From NCBI GenBank assembly GCA_964651535.1, contig CAZYYE010000002.1:1-64000 (forward strand): 64,000 nucleotides of DNA. Reading direction: 5' to 3'. Position 1 is the first letter of the stretch. Each line of letters opens with the position of its first letter. The DNA comes from Terrimesophilobacter sp964651535. Lineage in GTDB: Bacteria > Actinomycetota > Actinomycetes > Actinomycetales > Microbacteriaceae. Below the pieces are notes generated by a model. The model did not search any database, was not told the DNA's origin, and saw only the letters and a program-made list of their open reading frames with translations. The position numbers and the translations under genes are program-made. Positions 50,972-59,901 of this stretch are shown piece after piece.

Positions 50972-51026
50972 CCGCTCCCGGAAGGCAGTGAGGAAATCTA
51001 GCCAATCTGCCCGAGGGAGCCACGCT

Positions 51027-51620
51027 GTGACTGTTGTAGAGGAACGTCCAACGTCACAGCGTGCCCCCTGGGCGAAAAAGCAGATTCTCGAAACCGCCAC
51101 CGAGCTGTTCTACGACGAGGGCATCCGCCTCGTCGGAGTCGACCGCCTGATCAGCGCATCGCAAGTCACGAAGGCGACGTTTTACAAGCACTACCGGTCC
51201 AAGGACAATCTGGTCGTCGCCTACGTCAACGGCCAGCATGCGAGCGACAAGAAGTTCATCGAAGATCTCATTCGCGACAGCAGCAGCCCGCGGGAGGCGC
51301 TCGAAGGGATCGTCGCCCACGACGTCGACCTGTTGAGGCGTCCCGGTTTCCGCGGCAGCCATTTCCTGAATGCTGCGGCAGAGTACCCGGACCCCGAGCA
51401 TCCGATTCGCGTGCTGGTCGGCGAGCACCGCGACTGGTACTCGACCACGATCGAGTCCCTGCTCAGCGAGCTCGGCCATCCGCTGCCCGGCGAAGGCGCC
51501 GATGACTTCCTCATCGCCCACGACGGGGCCATGGCCGGCGGATACGCCGGGGATCCCATCGCAGCCTCCGGCGCACTCCAGCGCGCCGCGGCGCGAATTC
51601 TCGATGAAGCGACGCGCTGA
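51027..51620 (+). CDS. TetR/AcrR family transcriptional regulator
   Basis: A regulator of 197 residues with an N-terminal HTH (about 15-60: KQILETATELFYDEGIRLVG then SQVTKATFYKHYRSKDNLV) and a helical ligand domain. The GTG at 51027 follows GAGGGAG; a longer open frame upstream crosses the hairpins and has unnatural composition. It is preceded by an operator-like palindrome and a long structured leader. It is convergent with an aldo/keto reductase gene, which may be a target. The ligand is unknown. Confidence 0.88.
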   Translation: MTVVEERPTSQRAPWAKKQILETATELFYDEGIRLVGVDRLISASQVTKATFYKHYRSKDNLVVAYVNGQHASDKKFIEDLIRDSSSPREALEGIVAHDVDLLRRPGFRGSHFLNAAAEYPDPEHPIRVLVGEHRDWYSTTIESLLSELGHPLPGEGADDFLIAHDGAMAGGYAGDPIAASGALQRAAARILDEATR

Positions 51621-51629
51621 AGAATCCCG

Positions 51630-52616
51630 CTAGGCGGAAACGTCGTCGAGCGCGGCGACCTGCTGCCGCGTAAGCAGAATGTCCGCAGCCGCGACGAGGT
51701 CGGCTACTTGGGACGCATTGCTGGCGCCGACGATCGGCGCGGTCACCGAATTCTTGGTGAGCAGCCATGCGACCGCGATCGTCGCCGGCGCGCAATCGTG
51801 TTCGCTGGCGATGCGGTCAACCGTCGACAGAATGCGCTGGCCCCGTCGATTCAGATGCAATTCCGCGTCCCCGCCCAGCACGATGTTTCCCGTCGAATTC
51901 AAATCCAGCTCCGACTTCGTGCGGTAGTTTCCGGCGAGAAATCCGCCGTCGAGCGCGAACCTCGGCATGACCCCGAGCGATTGCTGATCTGCGATCGCAG
52001 CAAGGCTTCCCTCGAACTCTGTGCGGTGCATGAGGTTGTATCTGCACTGCACTGCCGTGAACGGGGCGAGGCCCAATTGCGCCGCGATGACCCTGGCTTC
52101 GAGGATGCGATTCGCGGAGTGATCGGATGCGCCGACCGCGCGCACCGTGCCGCGCCGAACGTTCTCGTCCAGCGCGACGAGAGTTTCCTCGAACGGGACC
52201 GACTCGTCGTCCAGGTGAAGAAACAGCACATCGATGTAGTCGGTGCGCAGCCGGGAAAGGCTTGCCTCGATTGCGGCGGCGACAGAGGCCGAAGACAATC
52301 CCGGGTGCTGCGAGCTCTTGCCGATCTTCGTCGCCACGATCATGCTCTCCCGCGCGCGCCGCGAGTGCATCCAGTCCCCGATGATGGCCTCGCTCCTGCC
52401 CGCAGCATACGAGTCCGCCGTGTCGATGAGGTTTCCCCCGAGTTCCCGGTACGCGTCGAGAACCCCGTAGGACGCTTCCTCCGACGCAGTCCAGCCGAAC
52501 GCGTTGCCGCCGATGGCGACGGGAAACACCCGGGGACCCAGTTCTCCGAGCACGCGCCGGCGACCTCTGGTCGGATACTGGGAATCCGAGCCGTTGATCG
52601 GGAGAACAGTGGTCAC
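51630..52616 (-). CDS. Aldo/keto reductase
   Basis: An NADPH-dependent (beta/alpha)8 oxidoreductase of 328 residues. The tetrad includes Asp65 and Tyr70 in NLIDTADSYAAGRSE, Lys in VATKIGK and His in LFLHLDDE; the cofactor end is AWLLTKNSVTAPIVGASN. The substrate is unknown. The GTG at 52616 is 6 nt after TACTCT, so it is leaderless; a longer frame upstream would cross that promoter. It ends 9 bp from the TetR stop. Confidence 0.9.
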   Translation of the reverse strand: MTTVLPINGSDSQYPTRGRRRVLGELGPRVFPVAIGGNAFGWTASEEASYGVLDAYRELGGNLIDTADSYAAGRSEAIIGDWMHSRRARESMIVATKIGKSSQHPGLSSASVAAAIEASLSRLRTDYIDVLFLHLDDESVPFEETLVALDENVRRGTVRAVGASDHSANRILEARVIAAQLGLAPFTAVQCRYNLMHRTEFEGSLAAIADQQSLGVMPRFALDGGFLAGNYRTKSELDLNSTGNIVLGGDAELHLNRRGQRILSTVDRIASEHDCAPATIAVAWLLTKNSVTAPIVGASNASQVADLVAAADILLTRQQVAALDDVSA

Positions 52617-52622
52617 GGGGCG

Positions 52623-52628
52623 AGAGTA
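52623..52628 (-). promoter_or_regulatory. -10 box of the leaderless aldo/keto reductase promoter
   Basis: TACTCT on the minus strand, 6 nt before the GTG start. Confidence 0.5.
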
Positions 52629-52737
52629 TGCCAACTCCGCGGCAACTCGAGCGAGCACCCGCCAATCGTTATCAGTGTTTTACTATCGTAGGGACAACGC
52701 GAGCGAGATTAACTCGCACCGAAGGACGTGACGCGCG

Positions 52738-53268
52738 ATGAACGATCCGAATTGGAAACTGCCCGTCGTTCCCGATTTCGAGCTGAAAAGCCCCGAGGTC
52801 AAGGAAGGCGACTTCCTTCCGTTGTGGGCTCGAACCGCGTCGGCCGGCGGCGAAGACCGATCCCCCACCCTCAGTTGGAGCGGTGCTCCGGCCTCGACGA
52901 AAAGTTACGTCGTCACGGTCTTCGATCCTGACGCGCCGACAGGCAGCGGCTACTGGCACTGGGCCGTGTACAACATCCCGGCATCCGTGACCGCCCTGCC
53001 CGCCGACGCGGGAAACCCCGATTCCGGCCTGCTGCCCGAAGGCGCGATCACGGTCGCGAATGAGTCGCGCGAGGAACGGTTCGAGGGCGCTGGGCCGCCC
53101 GCCGGCCACGGCGAGCACCGCTACGTTTTCACGGTTTCTGCGCTGGATGTCGAACACCTCGAACTTCCGGCAGGGTGCACCCCCGCTGTTCTCGGCTTCG
53201 TGATGCGGGAGTCCGTCATCGCGCGAGCGCAACTCACGACGCTCTCCATGACGCCGGCGTCACACTAG
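52738..53268 (+). CDS. YbhB/YbcL family Raf kinase inhibitor-like (PEBP) protein
   Basis: A protein of 176 residues of the phosphatidylethanolamine-binding fold. The ligand-site motif DPDAPTGSGYWHWAVYNIP is at about 62-80, and GHGEHRYVFTVSALD follows. There is no signal peptide, so it is cytoplasmic. GAAGGA lies 12 nt before the ATG. The biological role in bacteria is unsettled. It is divergent from the aldo/keto reductase. Confidence 0.92.
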   Translation: MNDPNWKLPVVPDFELKSPEVKEGDFLPLWARTASAGGEDRSPTLSWSGAPASTKSYVVTVFDPDAPTGSGYWHWAVYNIPASVTALPADAGNPDSGLLPEGAITVANESREERFEGAGPPAGHGEHRYVFTVSALDVEHLELPAGCTPAVLGFVMRESVIARAQLTTLSMTPASH

Positions 53269-53291
53269 CCCGCCTGGCGCCGCCTAGGTTT

Positions 53292-54962
53292 TCACTTCGC
53301 CGCGAGCATCCTCGCGTGCGCTATTGCTTCCGGAGTCGTCGCGAACACTTTTCCCGCCTTCTTCAACCGAGGGGCCGACGTGAGGGCGAGCAGCACCTTT
53401 CGGTGCCCTTGCTGTATTCCGGAGAGCAGAACCGTGATTCCGCGTTTTTCGAGCTTCACGATCGCGTCGTCGAGCATGAGCGCGCCCGTGGCGTCGATCG
53501 TGCTCAAGCGACTCATCCGAAGAATGACGACGGCGACATCCGTCACCTCGGAAAGTTCGAGGAGGAACCGGTGCGCAGCACCGAAGAACAACGCGCCGTC
53601 CAGCCGAAATGCGACGATACGGTCGTCGAGCAGGCTTTGTTCTTCATCGGCGTAGTCGGTCTCGTCGAGCGGGACTCGCGACACTTGAGCTGATCGGGCG
53701 ACCGCGCGCAGCGCCACGATTCCGGCGAGAACGAGCCCGGCCAGCACTGCGCTCACGAGATCGATCAGCACGGTGACTGCGAACGTGACGATGAGGACGA
53801 TCGCATCGCCGCGCGACGATCGCAGGATGCTCCGGATCCCGCCGACCTGCACCATTTGCACCGTCGTGGCCAGCAGAACCCCCGCGAGCGCGGCAAGAGG
53901 AATGACCCCGACGAGCGGGGCCGCGACGAGGACGAAGAGCAGGAGCACGATCGAGTGCGAGAACGAGGAGAGCCGGGACCGCGCCCCGGCGCGCACATTC
54001 ACCGCAGTTCGAGCGATCGCCGCTGTCGCCGGCACGCCGCCGAAGAAGGGGACGACGAGGTTCGCGATCCCCTGACCGAACAGTTCGCGGTCGGGGTTGT
54101 GCTTCTGGCCGACGCTCATGGCATCGGCGACCGTCGCGCTCAGCAAGCTCTCCAGCGCGGCGAGAGCTGCGACGGCGAGCGCAGAGGGCAGAAGCGCTCC
54201 CCACGCTTCGTGGTCGAAGAATCCGACGGACGGCGCGGGGATGCCTCGCGGCAACTCGCCGACGACGCCGAGCTCCGGGGTCAGGAAGAACGCCGCGGCC
54301 GTGGCCGCCGCGACGGCGAAGAACGAGAATGGAAGTGCCGGCCGCCAGCGGGCACCGAGCAGAATGGCCGCCGCGACTCCCCCGGTGATGAGGATCGGAG
54401 CCAGCGCGGGCGCCTGGAGGTACCGCGCGATCGCATCGACGGCAAGTTCGATGATGCGCTCCTGCTTTCCCGGTTCCACTCCGAGCATGTTGGGGACTTG
54501 CTGGAGGGCAATTACGACTGCGATTCCCGCCGTGAAGCCCTCGACGAGGGACGAGGGCAAATACCTCACCCACTGGCCGATGCCCGAGACGGAGAGCAGG
54601 AGCAGGATGATGCCCGCCATGACTCCCACCTGAAGCACGCCGGCCGGTCCGAATTGGAGAACGACAGGGATGAGGACGACGGTCATCGCACCCGTGGGGC
54701 CCGACACCTGCAGGTTGCTTCCACCGAAGATTGCGGCGAGCGCCCCGGCAATCACGGCGGTCGTGAGCCCGGCCTGGGCGCCGAGTCCCGACGCAACGCC
54801 GAACGCGAGCGCGAGCGGCAGCGCGATAATCGCGACCGTCAGGCCCGCCAGCAGGTCCCGTCCGGGAGAGTGCCGCATGGGCATGAAGTCGTTGCGCGAA
54901 GGGAGCAGACCGAAGAGTCGACGCGCTACCGTCTTGGCGCCTTCGGTCCAGCGCCGTTGCAT
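53292..54962 (-). CDS. SulP family anion transporter with STAS domain
   Basis: A protein of 556 residues. The SulP core has 12-14 membrane segments (about 30-410), with LLAGLTVAIIALPLALAFGVASG, NLQVSGPTGAMTVV and VPFFGGVPATAAIARTAVNVR. The C-terminal STAS domain (about 435-540) has ILRMSRLSTIDATGA. The transported anion is probably sulfate or bicarbonate, which sequence alone cannot separate. The start is ATG (TGATG overlap with the arsR-type gene) or the GTG one codon earlier. Confidence 0.92.
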   Translation of the reverse strand: MQRRWTEGAKTVARRLFGLLPSRNDFMPMRHSPGRDLLAGLTVAIIALPLALAFGVASGLGAQAGLTTAVIAGALAAIFGGSNLQVSGPTGAMTVVLIPVVLQFGPAGVLQVGVMAGIILLLLSVSGIGQWVRYLPSSLVEGFTAGIAVVIALQQVPNMLGVEPGKQERIIELAVDAIARYLQAPALAPILITGGVAAAILLGARWRPALPFSFFAVAAATAAAFFLTPELGVVGELPRGIPAPSVGFFDHEAWGALLPSALAVAALAALESLLSATVADAMSVGQKHNPDRELFGQGIANLVVPFFGGVPATAAIARTAVNVRAGARSRLSSFSHSIVLLLFVLVAAPLVGVIPLAALAGVLLATTVQMVQVGGIRSILRSSRGDAIVLIVTFAVTVLIDLVSAVLAGLVLAGIVALRAVARSAQVSRVPLDETDYADEEQSLLDDRIVAFRLDGALFFGAAHRFLLELSEVTDVAVVILRMSRLSTIDATGALMLDDAIVKLEKRGITVLLSGIQQGHRKVLLALTSAPRLKKAGKVFATTPEAIAHARMLAAK

Positions 54963-55333
54963 CACGGGCTCGGGACGGTTGGTGCTTTCGCGGCCCTCGA
55001 TCCCTCCTCTTCGAGCGAGTCAAGGATCGTGCGGGAATTTTCGAGGTGGGCGACGAGCAGTTGCTTGGCGATCGCGAGAAGGTGCGCGATCCTCTCGTCG
55101 CGAACCGAGTAGAAGATAGTGTTCCCTTCCCTGCGGGTCGCGACGACGTTGGCACGGCGCAGCACCGCGAGCTGTTGGGAAAGCTGGGTGACCTCGAGTT
55201 CGAGGAGGTCCGCCAGCTCGCCGACCGACGACTCGGCTTCGACGAGCCGCTCGAGGGCCCTGATGCGAATGGGGTGCGCTATCGCCTTGAAGAGATCAGC
55301 CTTGAGCGCGGCGAGGGGAAGTTCGGTAGTCAC
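54962..55333 (-). CDS. ArsR/SmtB family transcriptional regulator without cysteines
   Basis: A regulator of 123 residues. The winged HTH is at about 15-80 (ALERLVEAESSVGELADLLEL then TQLSQQLAVLRRANVV, TRREGNTIFYSVRD). It has no cysteine, so neither a thiol switch nor the Cys metal site of ArsR is possible. The alpha5 region has Asp, two His and Glu (DERIAH, then AHLE), a partial match to the CzrA-type metal site. It is coupled to the SulP gene and probably controls it. The GTG start lies close to AT-rich promoter sequence. Confidence 0.88.
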   Translation of the reverse strand: MTTELPLAALKADLFKAIAHPIRIRALERLVEAESSVGELADLLELEVTQLSQQLAVLRRANVVATRREGNTIFYSVRDERIAHLLAIAKQLLVAHLENSRTILDSLEEEGSRAAKAPTVPSP

Positions 55334-55384
55334 TACTCAACTATATAGAATAATTGCAGAATAGCGAACTAGATGAATAAGAGT
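55334..55384 (-). promoter_or_regulatory. AT-rich promoter/operator region of the ArsR-SulP pair
   Basis: A 51-bp gap that is strikingly AT-rich for this genome. It contains TATTCT twice on the minus strand, the second copy running into CTATATAG. The leader would be very short. The exact ArsR site cannot be fixed, but it must lie here if the pair is autoregulated. Confidence 0.5.
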
Positions 55385-56197
55385 CTACTTTTCGGCGTCG
55401 GCCCGCCTGAGCACTCCCGCGGCGTGGCGAAGAACCGGTTCATCCACCATCATGCCGTTGAAACGGAACACGCCCTTCTCCTCCGATGCCGCCGCAATGA
55501 CCCCCTGAGCCCACGCGAGCTCGTCCGGCGTCGGACGAAACGCCTCGAGGATGACCGCGACTTGCTCGGGATGAATGCACGCACTCGCCGCGAACCCGCT
55601 CGCCATCGCGTCCTGCGCCTCCGCCGCGAGGCCGTCCAGGTCGTCAATGGCGACGTGCACAGCATCGATCGCCGCCTTTCGATGCGCGCCCGCCGCGAGC
55701 AAAACGGCGGAGCGCGCGTGGCGGGCGACATCCCGGTAGCGGCCCGTCGCGTGCCGGCTGGAGGTTCCCCCGAGCGAAGCCACGAGATCTTCTGCGCCCC
55801 ACATGAGCGCGACGACGGATTCGTGGGCCGCGAGCGCCGGAGCCGCGAGGACGCCGGCCGCAGTCTCGCACAGAACGATCACGCCATACCCGTCGAGCGC
55901 CCTCAGCTGGTCGGGCGAGTCCGCCTTCGCGAGCATGATCGTGCGATAGTCCGTGCGCTCCACCGCAGCAAGGTCGGCAGCGAAATCGGCGGTGCCTGCA
56001 GCATTCACGCGCACGATCGTCGTCGCCGGGTCCAGCTGGTGCGCGACGAGGGACTCTCGGGCGCCGGCCCGATCGGCGGGCGCCACGGCATCCTCGAGAT
56101 CCAGAATCACCGCGGGCGAGCGCTCAGCCGCTTTGTCGTAGCGGTCAGGCCGGTCCGCCGGGCAGAACAAGAGCGCGGGCCCGAACGCGAAACTCAT
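55385..56197 (-). CDS. CitE-like CoA-ester lyase (HpcH/HpaI aldolase family)
   Basis: A protein of 270 residues. The TIM-barrel markers are ALLFCPADRPDRYDKA, VILDLEDAVAP (metal Glu/Asp), MWGAEDLVASLG and ACIHPEQVAVI. In mycobacteria the gene in the same place (Rv2498c) was assigned (R)-HMG-CoA lyase activity, which would complete leucine breakdown to acetyl-CoA and acetoacetate. It overlaps the MaoC gene by 4 nt and ends the operon. Substrate stereochemistry is inference. Confidence 0.85.
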   Translation of the reverse strand: MSFAFGPALLFCPADRPDRYDKAAERSPAVILDLEDAVAPADRAGARESLVAHQLDPATTIVRVNAAGTADFAADLAAVERTDYRTIMLAKADSPDQLRALDGYGVIVLCETAAGVLAAPALAAHESVVALMWGAEDLVASLGGTSSRHATGRYRDVARHARSAVLLAAGAHRKAAIDAVHVAIDDLDGLAAEAQDAMASGFAASACIHPEQVAVILEAFRPTPDELAWAQGVIAAASEEKGVFRFNGMMVDEPVLRHAAGVLRRADAEK

Positions 56198-56718
56198 TGC
56201 GCGGCCGATTCGCACCACACGAGCGTGTGCCTCAGCGCCGTCGCAACGACAACGCCATCCTGATTCTTCGCGCTGTGCTCGAACGTCACAATTCCCTGGC
56301 CGGGCCGCGACTTCGAGAGCCGGCTGGCCGTGACGAGCGTCTCCGAGTACAGCGTGTCCCCGTGGAACACCGGATGGGGGAAGGACACGTTCTCGAAACC
56401 CAGATTTCCCACGATGGTTCCCTCGGTGAGCTGGGCCACCGAACTGCCGACGAGTATCGAAAGCGTGAGCATGGAGTTCACGAGCCGCTGCCCGAACGGC
56501 TGGGTCGCCGACCACGCCGCATCCAGATGCAGGGACTGGTTGTTCATCGTCATGGTCGTGAACAGCACATTGTCCGCCTCGGTGATCGTGCGGCCCGGCC
56601 GGTGCAGGTACCGCGTGCCGATCTCGAACTCGTCGAAGTAGAGGCCGCGCTGAAGCACCACGCGCCCGCTTTGGGGCGCGGAGGCACCCGCGGCCGCCTT
56701 CTGCGTGTCGTCAGTCAT
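56194..56718 (-). CDS. MaoC-like hotdog dehydratase
   Basis: A protein of 174 residues with the hotdog fold: YFDEFEIGTRYLHRPGRTITEADN, then the hydratase-type Asp/His region (SLHLDAAW) and FPHPVFHGDTLYSETLV. It probably hydrates an enoyl-CoA such as 3-methylglutaconyl-CoA in this operon. It lies 25 bp after the acyl-CoA dehydrogenase gene and overlaps the citE-like gene. Confidence 0.87.
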   Translation of the reverse strand: MTDDTQKAAAGASAPQSGRVVLQRGLYFDEFEIGTRYLHRPGRTITEADNVLFTTMTMNNQSLHLDAAWSATQPFGQRLVNSMLTLSILVGSSVAQLTEGTIVGNLGFENVSFPHPVFHGDTLYSETLVTASRLSKSRPGQGIVTFEHSAKNQDGVVVATALRHTLVWCESAAQ

Positions 56719-56743
56719 GCCGTCACCTTCCGGTCATCACATG

Positions 56744-57910
56744 TTAGCCATCGAGCCCGAGCGAGCGAGCGATGATCATGAGCTGGATTTCGTTGGTTCC
56801 TTCGCCGATTTCGAGAATCTTCGAGTCTCGGTACTGGCGCGCGACCAGGCTCTCGTTCATGAATCCGTACCCGCCGAAGATTTGCGTCGCGTCACGCGCG
56901 TTGAGCATCGCCGCATCGCTCGCCACGAGCTTCGCGATCGCCGCTTCCGTCTTGAACTCGAGTCCCGCGTCGCAGCGGCGCGCCGCGTCGAACCAGGCGA
57001 GCCTCGACGTGTGCACCCTCGCCTGCATTTGCGCGATGGTGAAAGCGATGAACTGGTGCCGCGCGATGGGAACGCCGAACACGTTGCGCGACTTCGCGTA
57101 CTTCACGGACTCTTCGACGCATCCCTCTGCTGCGCCCGTCGCGAGCGCGGCGACAGCGATTCTGCCCTCGTCGAGGGTCCGCAGAAAGTTCGCGAACCCG
57201 CGTCCGCGCTCCCCGAGCAGGTTCTCCGCCGGCACGCGCACGTCGTCGAATGTGAGCGGATGCGTGTCGGATGCCCGCCAGCCGACCTTGTCGTAGGAAG
57301 GCTCGACCGTGAACCCCGCAGTGCCGTGGGGGACGATGATCGTGGAGAGTTCCTTCGTCACCGTGCCGTCATCGCGCGTCCGCTCCCCCGTCACGGCGGC
57401 GACGGAAATGAAGCGGGAAATCGGCGTTCCCGAATTCGTGATGAACTGCTTCGAACCGTTCACGACCCACTCGTCGCCGTCGAGCACGGCAGTGGTTCGC
57501 GTGGCCGCGGCATCCGACCCTGCCTCGGCCTCGGTGAGTCCGAACCCGGCAAGCGCGCGCCCCGCGACGAGGTCGGGCAGCCAGGTCTCCTTCTGCTCAT
57601 CGGTCCCGTAGCGATAGATGGGCATGGCGCCGAGCCCTACCGCGGCCTCGAGCGTGATCGCGATGGATTGGTCGACGCGCGCGAGAGCTTCGATCGCGAG
57701 GCACAGAGCGAAGTAGTTTCCGCCCTGGCCCCCGTACTCTTCGGGGAAGGGCAGCCCGAACAGCCCCAGTTCGCCCATGCGAGCCACGATGTCCATGGGC
57801 AATTCGTGTTTGGTGTCTGCCTCGTAGGATCGCGGCGCAACGACGGTGTCGGCGAAGTCCTTGACCATGGCGTACAGTTCGAGCTCTTCTTCGGCGAGAT
57901 CGTAATTCAT
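56744..57910 (-). CDS. Acyl-CoA dehydrogenase (isovaleryl-CoA type)
   Basis: A flavoprotein of 388 residues. It has the FAD/substrate signature GFGLTEAEAGSDAAATRT, KQFITNSG and the C-terminal ATQIFGGYGFMNE then EIGEGTNEIQ. Neighbouring 3-methylcrotonyl-type carboxylase genes suggest isovaleryl-CoA dehydrogenase (FadE19-like). The ATG overlaps the stop of the biotin carboxylase gene by 4 nt. Specificity is from context only. Confidence 0.9.
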   Translation of the reverse strand: MNYDLAEEELELYAMVKDFADTVVAPRSYEADTKHELPMDIVARMGELGLFGLPFPEEYGGQGGNYFALCLAIEALARVDQSIAITLEAAVGLGAMPIYRYGTDEQKETWLPDLVAGRALAGFGLTEAEAGSDAAATRTTAVLDGDEWVVNGSKQFITNSGTPISRFISVAAVTGERTRDDGTVTKELSTIIVPHGTAGFTVEPSYDKVGWRASDTHPLTFDDVRVPAENLLGERGRGFANFLRTLDEGRIAVAALATGAAEGCVEESVKYAKSRNVFGVPIARHQFIAFTIAQMQARVHTSRLAWFDAARRCDAGLEFKTEAAIAKLVASDAAMLNARDATQIFGGYGFMNESLVARQYRDSKILEIGEGTNEIQLMIIARSLGLDG

Positions 57911-59901
57911 GGTGCTGCCTCCTCGGCGTCGGGGGAAACGGTAGCGAGAAGTTCCCCAAGCTTCACGAGATCTCCCGGTTGTGCGGAATGCTGGACCGTG
58001 CCCGCAACGGGCGCGGTGAGCTTGTGTTCCATCTTCATGGCTTCGACTGTGAGAACCGTCTCTCCCGCGGCCACGCGGCTCCCGCTCGCGACGGGGACGG
58101 CCACGATTGTTCCCGGCATGGGCGAGCGGATTTCGGGGCTCGACGGGCGGCTTTCGCGTTCGATCGCTGCGAGGCGCTCCCGGACCAGGTCTGCCCGGCT
58201 GAGCAGCGCGAGCGGCCAGCTGAAACCATCCTGTCCGAGCCACAGCGTATCGCCGTCTCGCGCGATGGACCACGTCGTCGAAACACCGTCGATCTCCACG
58301 ACGTTTCCGATGGCGCGCGCCACGTAGTGCTGGCCGTCGATCGTGAGCACGTCCCCGTTCACCAGGACTTCTGCCCGGTCGGTGGCGTTCGTTGCGAACC
58401 AGTACCGCCGCGGTGCTCGGTCGCCTCCCATACGCCAGCGCGCTGCCGTGCGCCACACGTCCACATCGTGCGAGTGCGCGTCAGCCTCGAGCCACAGCGC
58501 AGCTGCGCACAGGAGCGCGGCATCCGGGTGCCGGAACTCGAGCTCGGGAAGCCGCCTCTCGATGAGCGTCGTGTCGAGGCGGCCCGCGGCGACATCCGGA
58601 TCAGACAAGAGCGCGCGCAAGTACTCGATGTTCGTTCTGACTCCCAGGACCGTCGTGTCGGCGAGCGCGCGATCCAGCCGCGAAAGCGCCTCGGCACGGG
58701 ACTGCCCCCACGCGACAACCTTCGCGAGCATCGGGTCGTAATTCGGGGAAACGACGAGACCGTCGATGAGCGCGCTGTCGACACGGATGCCGTCCCCGCT
58801 CGCTTCGTGCAGTGCGACGACCGTCCCCGTGCTCGGGAGGAACCCGTTCTCCGGGTCTTCGGCATAAACCCGGGCTTCCACGGCGTGGCCCGTCAGAGTG
58901 ACATCCTCCTGCGAAATCGTGAGGGTTTCGCCGGCCGCGATGCGAATTTGCCAGGCCACGAGATCGATGCCTGTCACGAGTTCGGTCACCGGGTGCTCGA
59001 CCTGGAGCCTCGTGTTCATCTCCATGAAGAAGAACTCGTCCGGCGCATCGTCCGAGACGAGGAATTCGACGGTGCCCGCTCCCACATAGTCGACGCTGCG
59101 CGCGACCGTGCACGCGGCCTCGCCGATCTTCGCGCGCGTTTCGGGGCTCAGCAGCGACGACGGGGCCTCTTCGATGACTTTCTGATGCCGGCGCTGCAGC
59201 GAACACTCTCGCTCGCCGAGATGGATCACGTTCCCGTGGGAGTCGGCAAGCAATTGCACTTCGATGTGCCGAGGTGACGTGACGAGCCGTTCAAGAAGAA
59301 GCGTGTCGTCGCCGAATGCCGCCGCGGCCACGCGGCGCGCCGTCGCGAGCGCATCCGAAAGCCCGGACTCCTGGAACACGGGCTCCATGCCCTTGCCGCC
59401 GCCGCCGGCCGATGGCTTGATGAGGATCGGGAATCCGAGCCCCACCGCCGCGGCGTGCAACTCGGCTTCGCTCAGGCCGGGTGACGACACCCCCTGAATG
59501 ACCGGAACCCCGGCGCGGGATACGTGGTCCTTCGCTCTGATCTTGTCGCCCATGAGCGCGAGCGCGTCCGTCCCCGGACCCACGAACACGATTCCTGCGC
59601 TCTCGCACGCGCGAGCGAAGTCCGCGTTCTCGGAGAGGAACCCGTAGCCGGGGTGGATGGCTTCCGCCCCCGTCAGCTTTGCCGCCTCGATGATGGCCGG
59701 GATGTTCAGGTAGCTTTCCCGCGGGGACGCCGGTCCGATGTGCACGGCAACGTCGGCTTCGCGCACATGACGCGCTGCCTTGTCTGCCTCGCTGTAAACG
59801 GCTATCGAGCGGATTCCCAACTCGCGCAGTGTGCGAATCACGCGGCACGCGATCTCGCCGCGATTGGCCACGAGCACGGTATCGAAGTAGGGCATCACCA
59901 T
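57907..59901 (-). CDS. accA1: Acyl-CoA carboxylase alpha subunit (biotin carboxylase + BCCP)
   Basis: A protein of 664 residues. The biotin carboxylase ATP-grasp domain (1-450) has KPSAGGGGKGME, HPGYGFLSENADFA and EMNTRLQVEHPVTE. A central domain follows, then the biotinyl domain with Lys623 in EAMKMEH. The first codons alternate GTG/ATG; the ATG at 59901 overlaps the upstream stop as TGATG, and 59895 is also possible. Likely 3-methylcrotonyl-CoA carboxylase with the next gene. Confidence 0.93.
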   Translation of the reverse strand: MVMPYFDTVLVANRGEIACRVIRTLRELGIRSIAVYSEADKAARHVREADVAVHIGPASPRESYLNIPAIIEAAKLTGAEAIHPGYGFLSENADFARACESAGIVFVGPGTDALALMGDKIRAKDHVSRAGVPVIQGVSSPGLSEAELHAAAVGLGFPILIKPSAGGGGKGMEPVFQESGLSDALATARRVAAAAFGDDTLLLERLVTSPRHIEVQLLADSHGNVIHLGERECSLQRRHQKVIEEAPSSLLSPETRAKIGEAACTVARSVDYVGAGTVEFLVSDDAPDEFFFMEMNTRLQVEHPVTELVTGIDLVAWQIRIAAGETLTISQEDVTLTGHAVEARVYAEDPENGFLPSTGTVVALHEASGDGIRVDSALIDGLVVSPNYDPMLAKVVAWGQSRAEALSRLDRALADTTVLGVRTNIEYLRALLSDPDVAAGRLDTTLIERRLPELEFRHPDAALLCAAALWLEADAHSHDVDVWRTAARWRMGGDRAPRRYWFATNATDRAEVLVNGDVLTIDGQHYVARAIGNVVEIDGVSTTWSIARDGDTLWLGQDGFSWPLALLSRADLVRERLAAIERESRPSSPEIRSPMPGTIVAVPVASGSRVAAGETVLTVEAMKMEHKLTAPVAGTVQHSAQPGDLVKLGELLATVSPDAEEAAP

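Larger units (their letters stand above)
50672..51026. other. M16 / TetR intergenic region with structured leader
   Basis: A 355-bp gap between divergent genes. It holds the M16 -10 box (50680-50685), a near-palindrome TTTCGGCCCGAAA (about 50694-50706), the TetR promoter and operator (50767-50800), and a leader of about 220 nt with three perfect hairpins. No protein gene is supported, although a reading frame stays open through it. Confidence 0.6.

Noticed and set aside
50757..51026. N-terminal extension of the TetR protein through the leader
   Set aside because: A strong ribosome site and GTG at 51027 give a normal TetR length, and the extension crosses a promoter and three perfect hairpins.
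53856..55112. 418-codon plus-strand Arg/Glu/Asp-rich frame over SulP
   Set aside because: Antisense to transmembrane helices, which always yields charged pseudo-proteins.
57979..59277. 432-codon plus-strand frame over accA1
   Set aside because: Antisense to the biotin carboxylase; no start signal.
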